Of a stretch of DNA of 17,762 nt, positions 7,919 to 13,526 are shown piece by piece. The stretch comes from Candidatus Woesearchaeota archaeon (lineage in GTDB: Archaea > Nanobdellota > Nanobdellia > Woesearchaeales > WJKV01), in assembly GCA_019323495.1 (NCBI GenBank), contig JAHWHE010000038.1:1-17762 (forward strand). Reading direction: 5' to 3'. The position numbers and the translations under genes were made by a program. How positions within the stretch are numbered: position 1 is the first letter of the stretch; each line of letters starts with the position of its first letter. The notes under the pieces were generated by a model. The model ran no database searches. It saw only the letters and a program-made list of their open reading frames with translations, and had not been told where the DNA came from.

Positions 7919-8343
7919 TGCGAACTTAATGCCTTGACATTCTTTATCAATTTTAATAATGACTCTTCAAATGGATCTTCTATGTAATGATAATAATATC
8001 CTTGAGCAGCTTTTGCATTCTTGAAATCCGTGCGTTCAATCTTTGTGATAAAAGCTGTCAAATTATTGATAAGGATGTCTGCTTCTGACATGACTGTATC
8101 AAAATAAGAAATTTTAGCTTTCTTATCAATCGGCAGTCTTTTTAAACTTCTTAAATCCTTTATCAAAGCAGCAATCGTATTCATCAGTTCTGTTCTTTGC
8201 TTCTCATCCCAGAAATTAACAAGCTCAATAACATTGTCTATACGCTTTAATTCTGCAATAATCTCCTGGCAAATATTTATCAATATCTGCATGCGATCTG
8301 CATCTGCCTTCTGCGCATCTGAAACTAAGTTTTTAATGCTCAT
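7915..8343 (-). CDS. Small all-helical protein encoded in an overlap with herA, unrecognised
   Basis: I do not recognise this protein of 142 residues. It looks entirely alpha-helical: heptad-like spacing of Ile/Leu occurs through roughly residues 15-70 (ICQEIIAELKRIDNVIELV) and again at 80-105. A short aromatic stretch GYYYHYIEDPF (about 115-125) and a final helix follow. There is one cysteine, no signal peptide, no membrane segment and no enzyme motif. Its ATG overlaps the herA stop in the arrangement ATGA, so the two are almost certainly translated together and may form a complex. It is far too short for NurA, the nuclease usually paired with HerA, and lacks NurA acidic motifs. A HerA-associated accessory or adaptor subunit is the natural guess. 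Confidence 0.75.
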   Translation of the reverse strand: MSIKNLVSDAQKADADRMQILINICQEIIAELKRIDNVIELVNFWDEKQRTELMNTIAALIKDLRSLKRLPIDKKAKISYFDTVMSEADILINNLTAFITKIERTDFKNAKAAQGYYYHYIEDPFEESLLKLIKNVKALSSH

Positions 8344-9887
8344 CCTGTCATTGAAGAATAATCTGATTTAGGTTTATTAATCTTTTCCTTTTTGATAAAC
8401 TCAGGGAAAAATGGGATCCTCAACGGTATTGCGAACCTTGCAAAATTAGAACTGACTATTGCTTCGCCCTTGTCGAGGCTGGCAATAGCCCTGCTGTCTG
8501 TGCTCAAGTCTTGTGCAGCGCTCTCGATGATGCTTTGCCTTTCAGGCGCCATCTCAAGACCAAGTATTATCTTTGTATTCATATTCGCCAAAACGGTCCT
8601 AGGTATCAATGAAGGAAGCTGGGTTATTGCGCACAGGCCTATCTTGAATTTTCTTCCTTCCCTGGCGATTGTCGAAAAAATATTATGGCCTGATTCAAGG
8701 ACCTCTTTTCCAAGAACCCGGGGCGCTTCTTCCAGGATAATGCTAATTACAGGCTTTTCTTTTAATTTGCCTGTTTTCAAACAGTTCTTATAACTGCCGA
8801 ATACATGGTTTGCTACAAGGCTTCCGATCAATATCTCTCCTGCATCTGAGAAACTGCTTGTGTCAATGATGACTGTTGCTGCATTTTCAAGCTCTGACAC
8901 TATCTGCGCTATTGTGTTTTCGCCTCCTGTTGTGTTGAAAATGCCTCTGCACTGCAATTCCCCGTCGATCACAGAAATGTCCAATAAGTTTACGAGTTTT
9001 CTTTTTATCACTCCTAGCGTGCTTTCATGAAAACTTCCCTGGACGGGTTCTTCAAGAAAAATAGCTTTTATCCAGTCTTTTTTGTATTCTTTATAGTATG
9101 CGCGCAATGCGTCGTTCTGCGCATCAGTGAAAAACAAAACTCCTTTGAAATGCTCAGGCTCTATCAAATTGATGTTGATCTTCAGTTGATTGCATCCCGG
9201 CGGAGGATTGCTGTTAGTGTAATAACTTACCTTTTTGCTTGGATGGTCTTTCAAGCCAGATCCATGCCTTCCATAGTATTCATCGTGCGGGTCAAGCACC
9301 AGAAAACCGCAGAAATCCTTTTCCATGCAATTCCATAACAAAACACGTATCAGATTCGATTTTCCTTTTCCTGTTGTTGCAGTTATCAATATATGGTGGG
9401 ATAAAACAAGATTTCCCTGCAGATTGATGGGAACTTCTAACTGCTTGCTCCCGCTCCTCAGAAAACCTAAAAATACAGGGTCTGACGGAGTCGTCAAGAA
9501 ATCCAAGTCAGAAGCTTTTATTTTTCTTACAGTTGAGAAGAAATCCGGCAGGATCTTGCATGAAATCGCATCTTGGCCTTCATATTTTTCATTTATACTG
9601 TTTTTATCCTTGATAGTCAATATGTTCTTCAGCATGGCGAGTTTATAATTCCTTAAATTAGGATTCATGAAATTATAATCATTGTTTTCTTCAAGCGAAA
9701 GGCCTGATATCAATTCGAGGTTCTGTTGTGAAATCTGGCTGCCGTAGATCAAATCATATACTTGGAAGATTATCTTTGTCTTGTCGTTCTCAGCAACAAG
9801 CAATTCTCCTAGTTCAATGTCCTGGTTGCTTTTCTGCCTAATGCAAATCTCTCCGAATCTCCCAGAAATAACTTGTCCGATAACCAT
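8340..9887 (-). CDS. herA: HerA-type DNA-translocating ATPase (DUF87 family)
   Basis: FtsK/HerA-superfamily ATPase of 515 residues. HerA hexamers pump double-stranded DNA and normally work with the NurA nuclease and Mre11-Rad50 in end resection. A beta-rich N-terminal domain (about 1-95) resembles the HAS barrel. Walker A is TTGKGKSN (171-178), followed by VLDPHDEY (197-204), a Walker B strand ending in the Glu pair of IILEEAPR (383-390), arginine-rich IAREGRKF (407-414), and the Gln of ITQLPS (421-426). The start at 9887 fits both family length and a TATA box about 27 bp upstream. The next gene overlaps its stop by four bases. nurA and rad50 are absent here, though mre11 lies 1.2 kb further on the same strand, beyond an oppositely oriented gene. 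Family assignment is firm; a repair role is likely, but the DUF87 group also has other functions. Confidence 0.9.
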   Translation of the reverse strand: MVIGQVISGRFGEICIRQKSNQDIELGELLVAENDKTKIIFQVYDLIYGSQISQQNLELISGLSLEENNDYNFMNPNLRNYKLAMLKNILTIKDKNSINEKYEGQDAISCKILPDFFSTVRKIKASDLDFLTTPSDPVFLGFLRSGSKQLEVPINLQGNLVLSHHILITATTGKGKSNLIRVLLWNCMEKDFCGFLVLDPHDEYYGRHGSGLKDHPSKKVSYYTNSNPPPGCNQLKININLIEPEHFKGVLFFTDAQNDALRAYYKEYKKDWIKAIFLEEPVQGSFHESTLGVIKRKLVNLLDISVIDGELQCRGIFNTTGGENTIAQIVSELENAATVIIDTSSFSDAGEILIGSLVANHVFGSYKNCLKTGKLKEKPVISIILEEAPRVLGKEVLESGHNIFSTIAREGRKFKIGLCAITQLPSLIPRTVLANMNTKIILGLEMAPERQSIIESAAQDLSTDSRAIASLDKGEAIVSSNFARFAIPLRIPFFPEFIKKEKINKPKSDYSSMTG

Positions 9888-9909
9888 AGTCTAAAAAATG
9901 AACAATCAA

Positions 9910-9917
9910 TATTTAAA
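9910..9917 (-). promoter_or_regulatory. TATA box of herA
   Basis: TTTAAATA on the - strand is centred about 27 bp upstream of the herA ATG at 9887, predicting a leaderless message independent of the upstream basic repeat gene. Confidence 0.6.
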
Positions 9918-9945
9918 GTTATTGTAAGATAAGAAAGAGAAAATA

Positions 9946-9972
9946 AAAAAGAAGGAAATTTACCTTCTTTTT
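9946..9972 (-). terminator. Hairpin with T tract at the end of the basic repeat gene
   Basis: Read on the - strand, a 10-bp perfect stem (AAAAAGAAGG / CCTTCTTTTT) encloses a 7-base loop that holds part of the stop codon TAA. The descending arm ends in a T run followed by a T-rich stretch. This resembles an intrinsic terminator separating this gene from herA. Confidence 0.5.
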
Positions 9973-10124
9973 CTTCGTGTAGTCTTTCTCTTGGTAGTCT
10001 TTCTCTTTGTCGTTCTTCTCTTGGTAGCCTTTCTCTTGGTTGTTTTTCTCTTAGTTGCTTTTCTTTTAACAGTCTTTCTTTTGGTTGTCTTCTTTGCAAC
10101 TTTTCTTCGTCTTCGTGCAGCCAT
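9960..10124 (-). CDS. Very basic Lys/Arg/Thr repeat protein, probable nucleoid (histone H1 tail-like) protein
   Basis: Short gene of 54 residues, easily missed. It starts MAARRRRKVAKK and continues as about eight tandem five-residue units of the form TTKRK or ATKRK, ending in RRKRR. Well over half of the residues are Lys or Arg, most of the rest are Thr or Ala, and there are no acids. The composition and period resemble the C-terminal tails of histone H1 and bacterial AlgP/Hc1-type DNA-binding proteins, so DNA or RNA binding and compaction is the likely role. An AGGAGGTGA ribosome-binding site lies 5 bases before the ATG, the strongest in the window, suggesting high expression. The unit repeats are imperfect at the DNA level (AAG/AAA, AGA/CGA, ACT/ACC/ACA all vary), which argues for selection on the protein. 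An alternative is a ribosomal or RNA-binding accessory peptide. Confidence 0.82.
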   Translation of the reverse strand: MAARRRRKVAKKTTKRKTVKRKATKRKTTKRKATKRRTTKRKTTKRKTTRRKRR

Positions 10125-10129
10125 GAGAG

Positions 10130-10138
10130 TCACCTCCT
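10130..10138 (-). promoter_or_regulatory. Strong Shine-Dalgarno site of the basic repeat gene
   Basis: AGGAGGTGA on the - strand, 5 bases from the ATG at 10124. It nearly fully matches the anti-SD end of 16S rRNA, in a window where most genes appear leaderless, and it fixes the start codon. Confidence 0.85.
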
Positions 10139-10192
10139 TTTTTGATTTTAGTTATTTGAAGAAACAGGAATAGTTTCCTCACCATCTTTTTT

Positions 10193-10219
10193 ATTTAAAT
10201 GAAAACCCATATTTAAATG
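10193..10219 (-). promoter_or_regulatory. Tandem TATA-like repeats upstream of the basic repeat gene
   Basis: The sequence ATTTAAATG (given on the + strand) occurs exactly twice, at 10193-10201 and 10211-10219, 18 bp apart. Each contains a palindromic TATA-like core. Transcripts from them would start near 10169 and 10186, giving leaders of about 45-60 bases. A small inverted repeat (AGGAA/TTCCT, 10066 to 10079 offset by 100, that is 10166-10179) lies at or just inside the leader. Confidence 0.45.
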
Positions 10220-10292
10220 TTTCGAAAATTTTGGAAGAAAAAATAATTTTATTTTTATTTTTTTATTTTTACTGATTAAATTTTATTTTTTC

Positions 10293-10301
10293 AAAAAAAA
10301 A
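10293..10301 (-). terminator. T9 tract after the PIN gene
   Basis: Nine consecutive T on the - strand start 3 bases after the PIN gene stop, followed by about 70 bases of very T/A-rich sequence (10220-10292). Oligo-T tracts are the usual archaeal termination signal. Confidence 0.6.
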
Positions 10302-10304
10302 GAG

Positions 10305-11015
10305 TTATTTCTCTAGTCTAAGAATAGCGTCGATGTTTTTCTTGGAAATCGCGCAGCCATTTAGTTTTAGTGCCCATAAAACACTCTCGAGCAGGAGCTT
10401 TTTCATCTTGTTGTCAATCTTTCCTTTTGAAGTCACATATCTGTCAAGCAGACCCATTTCATAGGCTACGATCACCAGTTCAACACTACGGATTATTTTC
10501 ATGCCCTTTGTTTCTATTTTAAATTTTCTAAGAACATTTTCGTTTATCTCTATCTTTGTGTGAAGTTTTTCTTCCATCATCTTTGCAAGTTCATAGGGTT
10601 CTTCTATCAACATCCTGGAAGTTCTCTCGTCGATGACAATGGCCGTTGAATTCAGATGCAAGCCTGCGGCGACAGTCTCCATCTCTGCCTGATGAACCAA
10701 TTCAATGTATTTTCCTTCTGCCTTAAAACAATTGTTCGCCAAATCTGTTAATTGTCTGGCTTTGGGCAAAATCTCATTATCTGACAGAAGTTTCAAGACG
10801 CCCTCATTAATCTGGTCATTCACCCTGATTGCTTCGAACATGTATTTCTTTGAGCGCAACGGGCGTGTTATCAGTTCGTGCTTGACCCCTTCTGTTATCA
10901 GGAAATCTCCTCCGAACTTTTTCTGCAAATCATCGAGCAGCCACAATAACTCATTCAGTGTGAAAGTAATGATCGGCCCTGTGTCGAAAACAATGCTTTT
11001 CTTTTCATTATTCAT
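10305..11015 (-). CDS. PIN-domain ribonuclease-like protein
   Basis: Protein of 236 residues with an N-terminal PIN domain, the metal-dependent RNase fold of VapC toxins and Nob1. Candidate active-site acids: D11 in VFDTGPII, E42 in ITEGVKHEL, E111 in HQAEMETVAAG, and D129 in IVIDERTSR with T132. These sit at the expected places, so activity is plausible. The protein is about 100 residues longer than a typical VapC; the extra C-terminal part (about 140-236) is helical and lysine-rich and may bind RNA or the partner protein. Its start lies 9 bases after the stop of the upstream HTH gene, so the two form an operon, as in toxin-antitoxin modules. A housekeeping role in RNA processing cannot be excluded, since larger archaeal PIN proteins are common outside toxin systems. 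Confidence 0.8.
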   Translation of the reverse strand: MNNEKKSIVFDTGPIITFTLNELLWLLDDLQKKFGGDFLITEGVKHELITRPLRSKKYMFEAIRVNDQINEGVLKLLSDNEILPKARQLTDLANNCFKAEGKYIELVHQAEMETVAAGLHLNSTAIVIDERTSRMLIEEPYELAKMMEEKLHTKIEINENVLRKFKIETKGMKIIRSVELVIVAYEMGLLDRYVTSKGKIDNKMKKLLLESVLWALKLNGCAISKKNIDAILRLEK

Positions 11016-11024
11016 TTTAGCTCA

Positions 11025-11606
11025 TCAAACCCCGAAAATCTTTTTAACCAGCTCTAATCTGCTTTTTGCATCAAACTTGATTTCTTCCTCATCAATGATT
11101 TGCGTGTGGCCGACGTAGTTGCTCAGTTCCCACAAATTAATGTCGAGAAGCTCGCTGATCCTCTGGATACTTATTCCGTGCTCGTATATCTTGCTGCCTT
11201 TCTTTAATTTTGCTTTTTCAAGAACCCTGACAACATACAGTTTTATCTTATTGTCCACAGATGAAATCAGACTAACTAGATTGGCAATATTGCGCATGTA
11301 AGCGCTCAGCTTGTCCCTGTTCAGATTCTGTCTCGCTTCTGTCAGATCAAATTCTATTTTTTCCAGAAATTTCGGCCAATTAGGCAATGGATGCAATTCG
11401 TTCCTTTCGCTGATCTTTGACAAAGAATAAATCACAATTGCAAGAGAAATCACCTCTTCGTTTTGGTAGATTGTTGCATTGTGGATGATCCTATTGCTTA
11501 TCTCGTCTAATTTTATGTGGTGCCTTCTTTCCAATGCCAATAATGTTGCACTGATGACAGAAACCAAGTCCTTTTTGACTTGCAAACCTAATTTTTGATT
11601 TTTCAT
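11025..11606 (-). CDS. Helical protein with C-terminal helix-turn-helix, partner of the PIN protein
   Basis: Protein of 193 residues, apparently all helical. Residues 145-165 (ISIQRISELLDINLWELSNYVG) read as a helix-turn-helix of the kind where a short helix precedes ISELLxI and a recognition helix WELSNYVG follows, recalling UPF0175-type antitoxins. The N-terminal 130 residues form several amphipathic helices without a motif I know. Translation is set by a GAGGT site 5 bases before the ATG. It lies 9 bases upstream of the PIN gene and 62 bases downstream of the AAA+ ATPase gene on the same strand. Possible roles are an antitoxin-like inhibitor and autoregulator of the PIN protein, or a DNA-binding component. 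The HTH reading is moderately sure; the rest is context. Confidence 0.65.
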   Translation of the reverse strand: MKNQKLGLQVKKDLVSVISATLLALERRHHIKLDEISNRIIHNATIYQNEEVISLAIVIYSLSKISERNELHPLPNWPKFLEKIEFDLTEARQNLNRDKLSAYMRNIANLVSLISSVDNKIKLYVVRVLEKAKLKKGSKIYEHGISIQRISELLDINLWELSNYVGHTQIIDEEEIKFDAKSRLELVKKIFGV

Positions 11607-11611
11607 ACAGT

Positions 11612-11616
11612 ACCTC
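11612..11616 (-). promoter_or_regulatory. Shine-Dalgarno site of the HTH gene
   Basis: GAGGT on the - strand lies 5 bases before the ATG at 11606. It indicates a led rather than leaderless start, consistent with an operon-internal gene. A TATA-like ATATAAAT at 11649-11656 could alternatively give a transcript with a leader of about 19 bases. Confidence 0.5.
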
Positions 11617-11668
11617 TTTTTTATAATAATTCTTTGATTTTGATTCGAATTTATATTCTAAATTTAAT

Positions 11669-12751
11669 TTATTCCTGGCCGAGATTTTTCTTTACCCTGT
11701 CAAAGAAATCCTGTATCTTCCTTTCCTGCTCCAATCTTCTCGCCCTTGCTCCTGCATCCCCGCCTTTTGATTCTTCATAATTTTCTAAATCAAGATATTC
11801 GTCCTTTTCTTTCTTCTTTTTGCTTATTTTTTTCTTTTCTTCCTTTTCTTCCTCTTCTTCTGCAGCTTCTTCCAATTCCTTTAACTCCATCAATCTTTCT
11901 TCTTCTGCTTTTCTTTCTTTCTGCCAGTTTTCCAAAGCAATCTCTGCTGCACAATTATAGGCGAGCTCAAGCACCGCTTTCGGATTATGGTCTGCTTCTG
12001 TACAGATTCTTTTCATCAAACCTTCTGTGAAAGGATTGATGCCCTTGCCGCCAACAGACTCAATTCTCTTTCTTATCATGTTATGCAGATCCTTGTACTG
12101 CATTTCTTTGCTCAAGTCTATCTGCAGATGATCCTGCGGTTTGAACTGGTTGATGCCGCTGTCCTCGATCTCTTCTTTTGTTCCGCTGACAATCAGCTGG
12201 AAATTGATGTTTGCAAGGAAAAGCTCTCTTATCAAGACCAACGCCAGGTCGCTCACATCCTTTACATTATCGATCAGCAAAACCAATTTATGATCAGGCT
12301 TCAGCCTTTTCTTAACTTCCTGAACAATAGTCGCAGCTGTCATGACTTCCCAAGGCTTTGTTATGTAGCGCTCAAAAATGTTCAGAAGCGGCCAGATAAT
12401 GTTCTTTATCGACTGTTTCTCGCCTGTTAACTTAGAACCATCAACTAATCTTGCATGAACTATTTTCTTGTATTTTCTTAATTCATATTCCATCCATTTA
12501 AGAATCGTAGTCTTGCCTGTCCCTGGCAATCCAACTATTGTCCCGAAATTAAGTTTTTTGATGACGAACAAATTAATCTTTAGCCTGTCCTTGTCGTAAC
12601 CCGCAATGAAATCATCAATGTGCTTAGGAATGATTATCTGGAAAGGGTTCCTTTTCCAGCCGAGCTGTTTGTGCCAGTCCAACATGAACTGCTCTTTCAA
12701 TGATTTAGGAGCCCTTTTCTTTTTGTCTTCGAACTTTATCTTTATATTCAT
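11669..12751 (-). CDS. AAA+ ATPase of ORC/ExeA-like type with a long charged C-terminal tail
   Basis: Protein of 360 residues. An N-terminal GWKRNPFQ segment (31-38) is followed by Walker A GLPGTGKTT (74-82), Walker B LVLLIDN (157-162), a sensor strand LIVSGT (186-191) and a lid helix bundle with HNPKAV (255-260) in the place of the sensor 2 region of ORC/Cdc6 and ExeA proteins. From about residue 278 the chain is a highly charged helix rich in Glu then Lys (probably a coiled coil), ending in IQDFFDRVKKNL. There is no signal peptide or membrane segment. The ORC-like fold could act on DNA, but no winged-helix DNA-binding domain is visible. It is transcribed divergently from pcm and is the first gene of a possible unit with the HTH and PIN genes downstream. 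Function is unknown. Confidence 0.8.
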   Translation of the reverse strand: MNIKIKFEDKKKRAPKSLKEQFMLDWHKQLGWKRNPFQIIIPKHIDDFIAGYDKDRLKINLFVIKKLNFGTIVGLPGTGKTTILKWMEYELRKYKKIVHARLVDGSKLTGEKQSIKNIIWPLLNIFERYITKPWEVMTAATIVQEVKKRLKPDHKLVLLIDNVKDVSDLALVLIRELFLANINFQLIVSGTKEEIEDSGINQFKPQDHLQIDLSKEMQYKDLHNMIRKRIESVGGKGINPFTEGLMKRICTEADHNPKAVLELAYNCAAEIALENWQKERKAEEERLMELKELEEAAEEEEEKEEKKKISKKKKEKDEYLDLENYEESKGGDAGARARRLEQERKIQDFFDRVKKNLGQE

Positions 12752-12773
12752 ATATTGGATTATAGCAAATTCA

Positions 12774-12781
12774 TATATAAA
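12774..12781 (-). promoter_or_regulatory. TATA box of the AAA+ gene
   Basis: TTTATATA on the - strand is centred about 27 bp upstream of the ATG at 12751. It sits a few bases from the TATA box of the divergent pcm gene, so the two promoters probably compete or are co-regulated. Confidence 0.65.
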
Positions 12782-12785
12782 CCTT

Positions 12786-12793
12786 TTTATATA
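12786..12793 (+). promoter_or_regulatory. TATA box of pcm
   Basis: TTTATATA is centred about 25 bp upstream of the ATG at 12814. It predicts a leaderless message. Confidence 0.65.
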
Positions 12794-12813
12794 AGATAAA
12801 CTTACATAACAGC

Positions 12814-13497
12814 ATGGAAGATTTTGAAAAAAAGAGGCAATTCATGACAGATACTGTGCGGGCCTACGGAATCCGCGATGAAAGTGTGCTGGAAGCCATG
12901 AGAATTGTGCCGAGGCATTTGTTTGTAAGGCCTGAAATGCAGGATCTTTCATATGAGAATATCGCGCTTCCTGTTGATTTCGAGCAAACTATTTCCCAGC
13001 CCTATACTGTAGGGCATATGCTGGAAATGCTTGAATTGAAAAAAGGACAGAATGTTCTAGAGATAGGAAGCGGAAGCGGGTACAATGCAGCATTAATCGC
13101 CTACATTATTGGCAAAGCAGGAAAAGTTACTAGTGTCGAGCTCATTTACGAACTAACCCAGATTGCCATTAAGAACATCGCTGCTGCAAGATCTGAACTG
13201 AAAAAACAAAAGATAGAGCTTGCAAAAACAGAAATCGTATGCGATGACGGAAGCTTAGGTTATCCGAAAAACAAGCCTTACGATAGAGTTATCATTACTG
13301 CTGCAACACCAACTGTCCCAGACAATATCTTCAAGCAATTGAAAGATGGGGGCATTGTTATCGCGCCTGTCGGCACACCATCTTCCTGCAGAATGGTCAA
13401 AGCAGTAAAGATCAAAGGCAAAATTCATAGGACAGCCGGAAAAGAAAACTTTGGTTTTGTTCCGCTGAGAGGGGAACACGGTTATAGAAAATATTGA
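12814..13497 (+). CDS. pcm: Protein-L-isoaspartate O-methyltransferase
   Basis: SAM-dependent enzyme of 227 residues that methylates isoaspartyl residues in aged proteins so they can return to normal aspartate; cytosolic. Features: VPRHLFV (32-38), the family signature TISQPYTV (59-66) that binds the isoaspartyl group, the SAM-binding loop VLEIGSGSGYNAAL (81-94), the acidic SVELIYEL strand end (about 109), YDRVIITAA (about 160-168) and the C-terminal FVPLRGEHG. Length and motif spacing match archaeal enzymes. The start is supported by a TATA box at the leaderless distance. A T-rich stretch at 13501-13512 after the stop may end the transcript. It is convergent with the lectin-like membrane protein gene. 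Identity is certain. Confidence 0.96.
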   Translation: MEDFEKKRQFMTDTVRAYGIRDESVLEAMRIVPRHLFVRPEMQDLSYENIALPVDFEQTISQPYTVGHMLEMLELKKGQNVLEIGSGSGYNAALIAYIIGKAGKVTSVELIYELTQIAIKNIAAARSELKKQKIELAKTEIVCDDGSLGYPKNKPYDRVIITAATPTVPDNIFKQLKDGGIVIAPVGTPSSCRMVKAVKIKGKIHRTAGKENFGFVPLRGEHGYRKY

Positions 13498-13500
13498 AAG

Positions 13501-13512
13501 TTATTATTTTTC
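13501..13512 (+). terminator. T-rich tract after pcm
   Basis: TTATTATTTTTC starts 3 bases after the pcm stop, in the 29-base gap between convergent genes. It is a plausible archaeal oligo-T terminator. Confidence 0.4.
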
Positions 13513-13526
13513 TTGTGGCGATTATT

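Noticed and set aside
9809..10099. - strand frame encoding an Arg/Glu/Lys repeat peptide overlapping the basic repeat gene
   Set aside because: It is another frame of the same repetitive DNA. It lacks a ribosome-binding site and runs into herA.
9960..10124. Tandem DNA repeat or CRISPR-like array
   Set aside because: The 15-base period follows codons of a pentapeptide repeat and the units vary at silent positions. There are no unique spacers.
9991..10173. + strand frame encoding a strikingly hydrophobic Val/Leu/Phe repeat peptide
   Set aside because: It is the complement of the Lys/Arg/Thr codons of the basic repeat gene. The - strand gene has a strong ribosome-binding site and this one has none.
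10220..10292. Long A/T homopolymer-rich stretch as a replication origin or non-coding RNA
   Set aside because: No repeats of an origin box and no stable stem were seen. It is best explained as a T-rich termination region of the PIN gene plus upstream promoter DNA.
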